Made by a program: the position numbers and the translations under genes. From contig BPGX01000001.1 in NCBI GenBank assembly GCA_026003255.1, positions 62,001-126,000 of the forward strand: 64,000 nucleotides of DNA, given 5' to 3'. The stretch's first letter is position 1; each line of letters begins with the position of its first letter. The notes below the pieces were generated by a model. The model did no database searches and was not told the origin of the DNA. It saw nothing but the letters and a program-made list of their open reading frames with translations. Positions 16,801 through 25,281 of this stretch are shown piece by piece. The DNA comes from Bacteroidia bacterium. Lineage in GTDB: Bacteria > Bacteroidota > Bacteroidia > B-17B0 > Aurantibacillaceae.

Positions 16801-18411
16801 ATGACAGCCAACGAACAAACACAACTCGGCAAAACCCTCTGGAAAATCGCAGATGAACTGCGGGGGGCTATGAACGCAGACGATTTCCGCGATTACATGC
16901 TTTCGTTTTTGTTCCTCAAATACCTGTCTGATAACTACGAGGCGGCCGCCAAAAAAGAACTGGGCAAAGAATACCCGGTTCTCAACGGCAACGGTGGCAA
17001 AACGCCCTTATCGGTATGGTACGAACAAAACCCCAAGGATACGGCTGAATTTGAAAAACAAATGCGGAGAAAAATCCACTATGTGATTGAACCCAAATAC
17101 CTGTGGAACCATATTGTGCATTTGGCCAAAACCCAAAACAAAGAACTGCTGAGCACGCTGCAGGAAGGCTTTCAATACATCGAAAACCAATCCTTCGAAA
17201 GTACATTTCGGGGCTTGTTTTCCGAAATCAACCTCGATTCGGAAAAACTCGGCAAGAACTACGAAGAACGTAACAAAAAACTCTGCAACATCATCGTCAA
17301 AATAGCCGAAGGCATCAATCAGTTTTCTACCGATACCGATATTTTAGGCGATGCATACGAATACCTCATCGGTCAGTTTGCGGCCGGTTCGGGAAAAAAA
17401 GCCGGAGAGTTTTACACACCCCAACGGATTTCGGATATCTTATCGGAAATTGTTATTTTAGATAGCCAGGATCCGAGTAAAGGAAAAAAGAAAAAAATTG
17501 AACGAGTTTTGGATTTTGCCTGCGGTTCAGGTTCCTTGTTGCTCAATGTGCGCAAAAAAATGCTGGAGGCAGGCGGCACCATCGGCAAAATTTACGGGCA
17601 GGAAAAAAACATCACCACCTACAACCTAGCCCGCATGAACATGCTCCTGCATGGCGTGAAAGACACCGAATTTGAAATTCACCACGGAGACACCTTGCTG
17701 AACGATTGGAACATTTTAAACGAAATCAATCCGGCCAAGAAGATGGAATTTGATGCCATTGTAGCCAATCCGCCTTTCAGCTATCGTTGGGAACCCACCG
17801 AGGCCATGGCAGAAGATTTTCGCTTTAAAAGCTACGGACTTGCTCCCAAGTCGGCAGCCGACTTTGCTTTTTTGTTGCACGGTTTTCATTTCTTAAGTAA
17901 AGAAGGCACCATGGCCATCATTTTGCCGCACGGTGTGTTGTTCAGAGGCGGAGCCGAAGAAAAAATCAGAAAAAAACTATTGCAAGACGGAAACATTGAC
18001 ACCGTTATCGGACTTCCGGCCAACCTGTTTTTCTCTACCGGAATTCCCGTTTGTATTTTGGTGCTGAAAAAATGCAAGAAGTTTGATGATGTGCTATTCA
18101 TTAATGCATCCGAACATTACGAAAAAGGTAAACGGCAAAATACACTATTGCCCGAACACATTCAAAAAATTGTCAACACCTACAAATACAGAACAGAAGA
18201 AGCGCGTTACTCACGCAGAGTAAGCATGAAAGAAATTGAGCAAAACGAATACAACCTGAATATTTCAAGGTATGTAAGCACGGCTGTAGAAGAAGAACCT
18301 ATTGATTTGATGGAAGTAAATCAAAAACTCATTGAGATTGAAGAAAAAATAAGCAAGACAAAACATTTACATAATCAATTTTTAAGGGAGTTAGGTCTTC
18401 CCCTGATATAA
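16801..18411 (+). CDS. hsdM: type I restriction-modification DNA methyltransferase subunit M
   Basis: 536 residues. An N-terminal HsdM helical domain (LGKTLWKIADELRGAMNADDFRDYMLSFLFLKYLSD) precedes the methyltransferase domain. That domain has GEFYTPQRISDIL, the SAM motif LDFACGSGSLLL (about residues 238-249) and the catalytic ANPPF (about 322), typical of N6-adenine enzymes. With HsdS it forms the modification enzyme, and with HsdR the restriction complex. Base composition is clearly richer in G/C than the flanking chromosome and the AlbA_2 gene (for example GGCGGCCGCC near 16945), suggesting a separate origin. M is last and separated from hsdS by the AlbA_2 gene, an unusual order. The subunit looks complete. 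Confidence 0.95.
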   Translation: MTANEQTQLGKTLWKIADELRGAMNADDFRDYMLSFLFLKYLSDNYEAAAKKELGKEYPVLNGNGGKTPLSVWYEQNPKDTAEFEKQMRRKIHYVIEPKYLWNHIVHLAKTQNKELLSTLQEGFQYIENQSFESTFRGLFSEINLDSEKLGKNYEERNKKLCNIIVKIAEGINQFSTDTDILGDAYEYLIGQFAAGSGKKAGEFYTPQRISDILSEIVILDSQDPSKGKKKKIERVLDFACGSGSLLLNVRKKMLEAGGTIGKIYGQEKNITTYNLARMNMLLHGVKDTEFEIHHGDTLLNDWNILNEINPAKKMEFDAIVANPPFSYRWEPTEAMAEDFRFKSYGLAPKSAADFAFLLHGFHFLSKEGTMAIILPHGVLFRGGAEEKIRKKLLQDGNIDTVIGLPANLFFSTGIPVCILVLKKCKKFDDVLFINASEHYEKGKRQNTLLPEHIQKIVNTYKYRTEEARYSRRVSMKEIEQNEYNLNISRYVSTAVEEEPIDLMEVNQKLIEIEEKISKTKHLHNQFLRELGLPLI

Positions 18412-18473
18412 CTCACTTGAAACAAATTTATTTAGGTAAACCTGAATTATCTATTGTGACGATTTTTCAATAA

Positions 18474-19871
18474 CTAATACCACACAATTTTTCTTTTCAG
18501 ATAAAACAGTGCTTCATTTAAGCGACGAATGAGTTTTTCATTGGAATAAGCATTAGACCCTGCTAATTGGAGGGTTGTGCCATATCCGTATACATCATTG
18601 ATGGTTTGATTGTATAAAATCTGTTTTTCTTTATTGTATAAATTAATTTCTAAAACGAGTTGAGCGAGATAGAGATTAAATTGCTTCTTTAAGTCATTAT
18701 TATTTTCATCTTCTACCGTATTACAAAAAACTTTTACAATATAATCGGCTTGTGTTGAATCGCTTACTACATTAATTTCATTGGTTTTTAGTTTATTAAA
18801 TAAGATATTTTTTACTGCTGCATTTGTAGTAGGTTTATTCAAATTCAGTTCACGACTGAAAATAAAAATATTTATGGGTTGAATACTTACTTGTACATTG
18901 AATTTTGGAATTTGAATAAAACTTTTCAAAAAACGTACATTTTGTGCACTTACAGAATCATTTTGCATCAATGCTTCTAAATCGGGCTGCAGTTCTATAT
19001 TGCACAATTGAAAATTAGCAGAAACAAAAACAGGAGTAATTTCGAGAATTCCCATATTATTGGACACGGCTTTATCCTGCGTTTGAATAATTTCATCATC
19101 GTACGAACACGAAAAAGGGAACTGCGTCAATGGGTCTTTATAGATAAAAGTTTTTACAGATATTGGATTGTACTTTTGCTGAAAGGGTTTCACAACAGGT
19201 GTGTTTTTGGGTGGTTCAATGCCAATAGATTGTAATTTGAATTGAATATCTTTTGTTAGGTCAAAGATATTTTTAATGTTGGGAATGTTGTATTCCGTAA
19301 AATCAATTTCTTCGTTTAAGTAAGGCACTAAAATTGAAAATGCCTGAATTTTTTTACGCAACCCGGCAGAATAATTTTTTTGTTGGTCATCTGATTGCGA
19401 TAATTTGATGATTTCAGCGGCTTTTGAGAGTGTATTTTTTTTCTTTTGTTCTTTTTGACGAAAATATTCCTGTTTATCCAATTCATAGTACACCCAATAT
19501 TGTTTGTCATTTTCATAAGTACCCACCAACTGATATCCTTCTATATTTTCTACACTTTTCAAATTGATTAGTGAATTAAATGTTTGAGAGAACTTATTGT
19601 CATTTTGAACGGAATACAACATAGAATTGGAAGAGATATTGACTTTAATTTCTGATGTCAAATCATACAAAGCGTTTTTCTTGGCTTCAAATTGATAGTT
19701 TGGATTCCCAATTTTGGAAGCAACACCAATACCAATGAATTTACTTGAACTGACAGGACGTTGACTTACCCAATCAGGCGGAGGAACTTCATTTAAAAGT
19801 GCTTCTTTGTTTTGTGCAAGCAATGAAAAAGAGAGAAACAAAAAGAGAATATGATAATTTATTCGAAACAT
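18474..19871 (-). CDS. secreted LPP20-domain protein
   Basis: 465 residues. A signal peptide (residues 1-20, cleavage after SLLAQ or nearby) leads into an LPP20-like region: PPPDWVSQRPVSSSKFIGIGVASK, then EAKKNALYDLTSEIKVNISSNS and GYQLVGTYENDKQYWVYYELDKQEYFRQK. This is the usual LPP20 pattern of an alanine-rich helix followed by a W-V-Y strand. The remaining 300 residues are beta-rich and not recognised. It lies 3 bases after the TPR lipoprotein gene, so the two are co-transcribed, and both resemble the smaller LPP20 lipoprotein at 21302. Probably part of an outer-membrane-associated complex; the role is unknown. Confidence 0.7.
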   Translation of the reverse strand: MFRINYHILFLFLSFSLLAQNKEALLNEVPPPDWVSQRPVSSSKFIGIGVASKIGNPNYQFEAKKNALYDLTSEIKVNISSNSMLYSVQNDNKFSQTFNSLINLKSVENIEGYQLVGTYENDKQYWVYYELDKQEYFRQKEQKKKNTLSKAAEIIKLSQSDDQQKNYSAGLRKKIQAFSILVPYLNEEIDFTEYNIPNIKNIFDLTKDIQFKLQSIGIEPPKNTPVVKPFQQKYNPISVKTFIYKDPLTQFPFSCSYDDEIIQTQDKAVSNNMGILEITPVFVSANFQLCNIELQPDLEALMQNDSVSAQNVRFLKSFIQIPKFNVQVSIQPINIFIFSRELNLNKPTTNAAVKNILFNKLKTNEINVVSDSTQADYIVKVFCNTVEDENNNDLKKQFNLYLAQLVLEINLYNKEKQILYNQTINDVYGYGTTLQLAGSNAYSNEKLIRRLNEALFYLKRKIVWY

Positions 19872-19874
19872 AAT

Positions 19875-21236
19875 TTACTCAAGTGATGTGATGGATTTTT
19901 GTATTTGCTGCAGGGCTTGTTGTATAGCGTCTTGTTGCAGTTCTTCATTCGATTTTAATTGCTTATTGACAAAAAATAAATCTCTCCACGGTTTTGGATT
20001 GTATTGAGAAAAAGGAGGAGTAGTAGCAGGATTGTAAGGGTAAAAATTTCTTATATCGGCAGTGGGCTTGTAAATAAATTCGTTGTATTCTTTTTGTTCG
20101 GTTGCCTGAATGGGCAAATATTGCGAAACAATGGTTTGCAGATTTTGTGTTTGAATAATTTTATAGTTTAAATCAAATCCAAATGATTTTGAAACTTTTA
20201 CATTATTGTAAGGCACTGCTTTGTATTCTTTTACATAAGTTTCGCCCACTTTCGTAATAAATTCTTGATACGCATCTAATTTTTTTATTTGTGGTGCAGG
20301 AGAACTTATTTTTCTGTTATTTGCATACACTGCCAAAAAATAGTCACTATTAGTAGCTTTTGCTATAGCCCTTAATAAATCAGGATTGTTTTCAATAGCA
20401 TCCAGATAAAATACTCCAAACGTGTTATCTTCTTTAATGTTGATAAAATTTGAGTTAGAACCAATGGTTAGACCATTAATGACTTGCATGGTTAATTCTT
20501 TGTCTAAATTCAAACGAATGTTAGGATTGGATAAATTGGGCTTAAACAATAAGATATTTTTTTGTAAATAACCATTGCAAAGTTCTTCAATTTCTTTGAC
20601 ATCTTTATATTGATTGGTGATTTTGTATATTTGTTGAATGGTTTGCAATGCTTTGGAATAATTTTTATTTTGAACATCTATTAATAAATTTTGATACAAT
20701 GGTTCGCAATGTGCAGTAATGTAATAGGTTTGTAATTTTTTGTATTCAGGTCTGTATTTTTTTACTTTTTCAAAATAGGGCAAAGCTTCTTTGTATTTTT
20801 TTTGTTTAAATATCGCTAATCCTTTGTTGTAATTATTTTCTACATAATAATCAATGGCGGTTTGGTAATCTTCTTTATAAGCTGTAGGATAACTCAATTC
20901 AACGCCAAGTGCTCCGGCTCTGTCTTTGAAATCTAAAATTTTTTCAAACGTTTGAATAGATGATTCATATTCACCTGTAGTGAATTCTCTAAAGAATTGT
21001 GAAGACAAAAAGTCAAGATATTTTTGTCCTACTTCTTTCAATTTAATTCGGGCATCGGTATTTTTATAGTTTCGTTTTAGTGATTCCAAATAAAATTCTG
21101 CCGCTTCGTTTACAAGACCCTGCTTTTCAAGTTTTTCAGCGGCTTTAAAGTATCTTTTGCTTCCGGTACACGAATTACCCAGAATTACTACTATTAAGCT
21201 AATAATAATTGAAATCAAAAAATTAAAACCTTTCAT
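19875..21236 (-). CDS. TPR-containing lipoprotein
   Basis: 453 residues. A lipoprotein signal peptide ends at VILGNSC (Cys23). Residues 30-220 hold helical repeats of TPR type, for example AAEKLEKQGLVNEAAEFYLESLK and NKGLAIFKQKKYKEALPYFEKVKKYRPEYK. The C-terminal half is beta-rich with Pro/Tyr/Asn-rich segments near YNPATTPPFSQYNPKPW. It stands between two LPP20-type genes on the same strand and is probably a scaffold for them. The upstream intergenic region holds a strong terminator (21254-21286), so expression may depend on read-through or on an unseen promoter. Confidence 0.7.
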   Translation of the reverse strand: MKGFNFLISIIISLIVVILGNSCTGSKRYFKAAEKLEKQGLVNEAAEFYLESLKRNYKNTDARIKLKEVGQKYLDFLSSQFFREFTTGEYESSIQTFEKILDFKDRAGALGVELSYPTAYKEDYQTAIDYYVENNYNKGLAIFKQKKYKEALPYFEKVKKYRPEYKKLQTYYITAHCEPLYQNLLIDVQNKNYSKALQTIQQIYKITNQYKDVKEIEELCNGYLQKNILLFKPNLSNPNIRLNLDKELTMQVINGLTIGSNSNFINIKEDNTFGVFYLDAIENNPDLLRAIAKATNSDYFLAVYANNRKISSPAPQIKKLDAYQEFITKVGETYVKEYKAVPYNNVKVSKSFGFDLNYKIIQTQNLQTIVSQYLPIQATEQKEYNEFIYKPTADIRNFYPYNPATTPPFSQYNPKPWRDLFFVNKQLKSNEELQQDAIQQALQQIQKSITSLE

Positions 21237-21253
21237 TTTCGGGAGTTAAAATA

Positions 21254-21286
21254 ACAAAAAACCCCCGAATAACTTACATTCGGGGG
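21254..21286 (-). terminator. intrinsic terminator after the LPP20 lipoprotein gene
   Basis: On the minus strand a perfect 9-bp stem (CCCCCGAAT / ATTCGGGGG, plus positions 21262-21270 and 21278-21286) with a 7-base loop is followed at once by a T-run. It lies 16 bases after the stop at 21302 and before the next gene of the same strand. Confidence 0.85.
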
Positions 21287-21301
21287 CATTTGACTGGATG
21301 A

Positions 21302-21889
21302 TTAATAACCGCCTTGTTCTTGTGCTAACTTCTTCATTTCTGCATTGAAAATCTCTTCAAATTTCTTTTTATCGTAATCCAATTTTAGTTTAGCATCGTT
21401 AGAAATTTTTTGTTCAATGTTATCGAAAATGGTCTTTTTATCTGCCTCAATAGCTACCCAGTAAGTATAACTACCATCTTCTTCTTTAAACACTTTTTCA
21501 TCTTTCACACGTATGTTGCTGATAGTTAAGTTAGTAACTTCTCTTGAGAGTTCTTCAAATTTGTTTTCAAACTCTTGCTTGTTGCCAACGGTTCTTTGAT
21601 TGGTATACTGATCCGTTACTTTTTTGATGGTAGTTTGAATATTGCTGGCTAATTCGGATTTAGCATTGTTCATAGCAATTTTTTTGGCAGTCGCTAGATC
21701 AGGGGATTTTCCAACGTTTTTAGCTCTAAAGAAATCTTCATCCGTTCTGTACTCTTTTGAACTAAAAGGAAGAGTGATTTCTTTTGCACCGGTTTCTTTT
21801 TGAATAGGAGTACCTTTTTTTGATTTACAACTCACTGCTACTAATGAAGTAGCTACTACTGGAACCAAAAGTAATTTTAGAGTTTTCAT
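21302..21889 (-). CDS. LPP20-family lipoprotein
   Basis: 195 residues. The signal peptide ends VATSLVAVSC, a lipobox with Cys21. The mature part has the LPP20 pattern: an alanine-rich helix (TAKKIAMNNAKSELASNIQTTIKKVTDQY), NISNIRVKDEKVFKEEDGSYTYWVAIEADKKTIFDNIEQKI, and a lysine-rich C-terminal helix. It probably sits in the outer membrane facing the periplasm. A strong intrinsic terminator directly after the gene should make it the more abundant product of this three-gene group. A TTACTTTG stretch about 27 bases before the ATG may be a degenerate -7 box. Confidence 0.8.
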   Translation of the reverse strand: MKTLKLLLVPVVATSLVAVSCKSKKGTPIQKETGAKEITLPFSSKEYRTDEDFFRAKNVGKSPDLATAKKIAMNNAKSELASNIQTTIKKVTDQYTNQRTVGNKQEFENKFEELSREVTNLTISNIRVKDEKVFKEEDGSYTYWVAIEADKKTIFDNIEQKISNDAKLKLDYDKKKFEEIFNAEMKKLAQEQGGY

Positions 21890-21994
21890 ACGATTTAATT
21901 TTTAAGGTTTTTGCTGCAAAGTAAAAAAACAAATCTCAAACCAAATAAAAAATTTTAATGTTTTTTAAGAATAAATCCATCTTTTATTTCTGTT

Positions 21995-22966
21995 TCAAAA
22001 GAAACTCGTTAAAATCACAAGTATAAACAAAATAAAATATCCTAATTTATTTTCCACTTTGTTGATGAAATGACTTATATAATAGGCAAATGGCAAAGCA
22101 ATTACGTGTGGCGCATATTGATGATAAATTAGAAAAATAAACAAATAATTTATTAATGAAAAAAACATTAGAAAAAAGAAAAGTAGAGCTAACTTTCTTT
22201 CACGAGTAGAATAAAAATTAACATCCTGCCATTCCTTTAATCCTGAAATAAATACTAACCCAATCGTCAATAATAGCACACTTCCTTCTGTCCAATGTAA
22301 TTGAGTCAGTACTTCAAAATTACTCATCCTGAAGGTCATCACTTTATACATTGTGTATTCTAATAAACTTTGAAAATACAATGAAAAATCTATATTTAGT
22401 AAACTCGCAATAGTGATAAAAAAATATATCGGTAATAAAAAACCTAATATAAAAATCACCCACGACTTCCAATCCGATATTAAAAAAAAATTGAAAATAA
22501 GAATAGGAATTATAAATGTATACATAAAATGTACACCTAATAAAAAACCTATACTAAAAAACATTGCCAGATAAAAAACAAAAATATTCAAACGTTTCTT
22601 AATCTCTTGTGGATTAATAAATAACAATACTGCTAAAATAATAAAATCATTTACAAGATATTGATTTACATTTTGCATAAACCATATTTTATTCTGCATC
22701 ATCAAATACACCCATCCCATATTCATCCCTGCAATACCTCTATCTCTATTGTGAAAAATTTTGCTTATTAATGTGAAATTTGAAACTACTATTAAAAAAT
22801 TAATTCCTTTTGCAACATAACTATTCACTGAAAAAAAACTGACATCATGAAAACTAATAGGAGTTAAATGCAATGAATAATTAAAATAAACAATTAACAA
22901 TGAAATGAAATAGAGTAAAATCCATACACCTATTGAAACAGAGAATCTTTGAGTTCGTACACTCAT
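21995..22966 (-). CDS. multi-pass membrane protein (DUF6427-like)
   Basis: 323 residues, very hydrophobic, with about 8-9 predicted membrane segments and short loops. It is similar in length and layout to DUF6427 proteins of Bacteroidota, though that assignment is from memory. Visible markers are the charged loop IFHNRDRGIAGMN near residue 70 and RERKLALLF near 255. No catalytic motif is recognised. It lies 42 bases after the HU-SPOR gene on the same strand and is probably its operon partner. An envelope or cell-division role is only suggested by that neighbour. Confidence 0.65.
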   Translation of the reverse strand: MSVRTQRFSVSIGVWILLYFISLLIVYFNYSLHLTPISFHDVSFFSVNSYVAKGINFLIVVSNFTLISKIFHNRDRGIAGMNMGWVYLMMQNKIWFMQNVNQYLVNDFIILAVLLFINPQEIKKRLNIFVFYLAMFFSIGFLLGVHFMYTFIIPILIFNFFLISDWKSWVIFILGFLLPIYFFITIASLLNIDFSLYFQSLLEYTMYKVMTFRMSNFEVLTQLHWTEGSVLLLTIGLVFISGLKEWQDVNFYSTRERKLALLFFFLMFFSLINYLFIFLIYHQYAPHVIALPFAYYISHFINKVENKLGYFILFILVILTSFF

Positions 22967-23008
22967 TCAATTTAATTATATCTATTTGAAAAACTCAATT
23001 TTACTAAA

Positions 23009-24004
23009 TTACTCTACTTCTTTCACCCATCCGTCTTTAAGAACATTCTTCAACTTTAACTCTTGCAAATTTTTTACTGCCAAATCCTTGCTATTAAAAT
23101 TCCCAATTGAAACTACAAACAATTGCTTTTCTGGATTCCACTTAATAAATGCTTCTAACTTTTTGCTCTTAAATTGTTGTGCTAATTTTTTAGCATTTTC
23201 TTCTACTCTAAAACAACCCGTTACTATTGAATACGTTTTTGAATTTATTTCATGAGAAGCAATAGAATTCTCATTTATTTTTTCAACTTGTGCAGGATTT
23301 TGTTTTAATAATTCATTAGCAAAAAGTTGATTATATCTAACTTTTATTAATGGATATGCTTTAGATGATACATAAAAACGATGTTGGGGCTTAGCACCAA
23401 AGACATTGGCCATTTGTGTTTTAAAATCTATTGGAGAAAACCACCAGTATAATGCTATCAACCCTACTAATAATAATACTACTGCTGCTTTGTACCAATT
23501 TTTTTGATTTAAACGAACTACTTTTGATGGAACTCTGTTTTCTTCTATAATATTTTCTCTTTCAACAGGAATAGTAGAAACTGGATAAAGCCCTATACTC
23601 TCCGATAAGTAAAACGGATTCAATGTAGATTCAAACAAAACATTTCCTTCTAAATCTTTGTAAAAATAGCCAATACCTTCTAATTCCGCACGACGTTTGG
23701 TTTCTAACAATACATTCAAACTCTGAACAAATTGCTGAACGAGTGTTTGAGCCAGAATCACTTCAATACCTAAATGTTTTTGCAACGTCGCAATAAGTAA
23801 GCCATCGTTGTGTTTTAATAACGGATTAAAAAGAATTTTTTTTCTTGGAGGGAACAGGACATTTTGTGCAATAGAAAACTCTGCTGATTCCATCTGCATC
23901 ACAAAAGCCCCAAATTCAGGGATGATGATAAAATCCTGCGTTTCAATAAGTTCTTTCAAACAATCCGTTATTTCACTGTATGTTGTTTTCATACCTGTAT
24001 TCAT
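23009..24004 (-). CDS. HU-CCDC81-like and SPOR domain membrane protein
   Basis: 331 residues. Residues 1-140 resemble the bacterial HU-CCDC81 pair: DFIIIPEFGAFVMQ, RKKILFNPLLKHNDGLLIATL and GIGYFYKDLEGNVLFE. A single membrane segment (about 165-185, AAVVLLLVGLIALYWW) follows. The last 75 residues form a SPOR domain (YSIVTGCFRVEENAKKLAQQFK...KLFVVSIGNFNSKDLAVKNLQELK), which binds septal peptidoglycan stripped of stem peptides. The open frame continues upstream into the RNase P RNA, so the start must be ATG 24004 or ATG 23992. The RNA ends about 8 bases before 24004 with no terminator in between. Confidence 0.85.
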   Translation of the reverse strand: MNTGMKTTYSEITDCLKELIETQDFIIIPEFGAFVMQMESAEFSIAQNVLFPPRKKILFNPLLKHNDGLLIATLQKHLGIEVILAQTLVQQFVQSLNVLLETKRRAELEGIGYFYKDLEGNVLFESTLNPFYLSESIGLYPVSTIPVERENIIEENRVPSKVVRLNQKNWYKAAVVLLLVGLIALYWWFSPIDFKTQMANVFGAKPQHRFYVSSKAYPLIKVRYNQLFANELLKQNPAQVEKINENSIASHEINSKTYSIVTGCFRVEENAKKLAQQFKSKKLEAFIKWNPEKQLFVVSIGNFNSKDLAVKNLQELKLKNVLKDGWVKEVE

Positions 24005-24011
24005 AAAATAA

Positions 24012-24390
24012 TGTGCAGGTTGAGTAAGCCGGGTTCTGTTCGTGTCTATCATTTCTCTGAGCGACCTACCCGTTTCGGCTCACTTTCTTTCGAAAGCGAA
24101 GGTGCAGGACAACACCTTATCCGAAACTTATTTGGTCTTGCAGCGTCCGAGGTTTACCCTCCTGCCGAATTATTCCGACAGGATGTGGGCTCTTACCCCA
24201 CATTTTCACCCTTACCACAGCCAAAAGCCGTGGCGGTATCGTTTCTGTGGCACTTTCTGTCACCTCGCCTCACGGCAGAGGCGCCCTTCGTTCGGCTGTA
24301 CAAGTACAGCATCCGAAGGCGGACTGTCCTGTGCTGCCCGGACTTTCCTCCCCGATTAAAAAATCGGAGCGATAGACCTGAACCTGCACA
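24012..24390 (-). ncRNA. rnpB: RNase P RNA (type A)
   Basis: About 379 nucleotides. Conserved landmarks on the minus strand are GAGGAAAGTCCGGGC near the 5' end (P4), ACAGAAA, GTAAGAGCCCAC, GGGTAAACC and the 3' AGAACCCGGCTTA. The ends pair as helix P1: TGTGCAGGTT at 24390-24381 with AACCTGCACA at 24021-24012. A promoter with TAnnTTTG and TTTG boxes precedes it. This is the catalytic RNA that matures tRNA 5' ends. Open frames across it on both strands are spurious. Confidence 0.95.
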
Positions 24391-24393
24391 CTG

Positions 24394-24425
24394 CAAAGTT
24401 AATCATAATTTTTCTACATCACAAA
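24394..24425 (-). promoter_or_regulatory. rnpB promoter: -33 TTTG and -7 TAACTTTG
   Basis: On the minus strand TTTG (24425-24422) and TAACTTTG (24401-24394) are separated by 20 bases, close to the Bacteroidota consensus. The -7 box ends 3 bases before the P1 helix, so the mapped RNA start should fall at or just inside the predicted end. Confidence 0.8.
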
Positions 24426-24456
24426 TTGTTATTTCATTGACTGATTGCTGCTCCTT

Positions 24457-25080
24457 TTAATGCCCCAAAAAGTAAGTCACATTCAATACCATCAAAGTAG
24501 TATAAGCATTATGATAAACTCTTATCATCCTATCAATGACCTGTTCACCATTGGGTAAATAAGTATAAACAGGCACAAACATTTCAAAATAATTATTAAC
24601 ATATTTGCCTTCTAATCCAATAAATAATCCTTTAATACCAGCTATTTCAAATCCTATTCTGCCACTAATTGAACGCATAAAATCCATTGAATTAAATAAT
24701 GACACATTATAATCGGTACTGATAAACCATTTTTTATTTCGTGGATATATTATCCCTCCGCCAAATTCGAATTTAGATGTATTCATACTTGCATATCCAC
24801 CTTGAAAAACCTTGTATTGCTTGTCATAGGATATTTTCATTAAAAAAATCCAGATTCTTAAATTATAGCTAATGTTGAGATTGCTAATTATAGTAGGTGG
24901 ATTAAAATAATATCTGTTTTCAATTATATCGTTTTTAATATATCTTCCTATTCCCACCTGAATAAAATGACCAAAAACATCTTTGCTTTTATTTGTAGAA
25001 TCTATATTTGGATTGTGTTGCCCATATACTACTAACAAATTGCTCATCACTAACGCCCATATATAAATGTTAGATTTCAT
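24457..25080 (-). CDS. hypothetical secreted protein, beta-rich
   Basis: 207 residues from ATG 25080. A signal peptide (about 1-20, ending VVYGQ) precedes a beta-rich protein. Alternating Tyr/Phe/Ile strands such as FIQVGIGRYIKN, FEFGGGIIYP, RIGFEIAGIKGLFIGLEGKYV and the terminal LNVTYFLGH suggest a small outer-membrane barrel of 8-10 strands. The final aromatic-hydrophobic strand fits a BAM signal. The frame is open to 25131, but a -7 box lies inside that extension at 25100-25107, so the shorter start is used. No specific function is recognised. Confidence 0.65.
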   Translation of the reverse strand: MKSNIYIWALVMSNLLVVYGQHNPNIDSTNKSKDVFGHFIQVGIGRYIKNDIIENRYYFNPPTIISNLNISYNLRIWIFLMKISYDKQYKVFQGGYASMNTSKFEFGGGIIYPRNKKWFISTDYNVSLFNSMDFMRSISGRIGFEIAGIKGLFIGLEGKYVNNYFEMFVPVYTYLPNGEQVIDRMIRVYHNAYTTLMVLNVTYFLGH

Positions 25081-25099
25081 ATAAGCGTATTTTATTTTA

Positions 25100-25107
25100 C
25101 AAATGTA
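25100..25107 (-). promoter_or_regulatory. -7 promoter box (TACATTTG) for the gene at 24457-25080
   Basis: Perfect TAnnTTTG match on the minus strand, 19 bases before the ATG at 25080. Confidence 0.65.
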
Positions 25108-25148
25108 CTTGATATTCTTTAAATAGCACACTAGCGAATAAAAAATTT

Positions 25149-25191
25149 GAAAAAACTATGCCCTGTTAAATATAGCAACTCCTTAACAGGG
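25149..25191 (-). terminator. intrinsic terminator after the RlmI-like gene
   Basis: A perfect 9-bp stem CCCTGTTAA / TTAACAGGG (25161-25169 and 25183-25191) with a 13-base loop is followed on the minus strand by CATAG and a T-run (25149-25154). It lies about 90 bases after the stop at 25282. Confidence 0.6.
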
Positions 25192-25193
25192 TA

Positions 25194-25270
25194 AATCTGT
25201 GGCATTCGTATTCTATTGTTTTTTTAGATTTTTTCAGACAATAAAATTAATAGGAGAAAATTTACAGTTC
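25194..25270. repeat. dispersed intergenic repeat, copy 2
   Basis: AATCTGTGGCATTCGTATTC...TAGGAGAAAATTTACA repeats the blocks at 4671-4740 in the same order with small insertions. It lies between the RlmI-like stop and its terminator hairpin, so it is probably transcribed as part of that 3' untranslated region. Confidence 0.55.
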
Positions 25271-25281
25271 TTTATTTCAAT

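Noticed and set aside
24011-24460. Open reading frames on both strands over 24011-24460
   Set aside because: They lie over the RNase P RNA gene, whose conserved motifs and P1 pairing explain the sequence.
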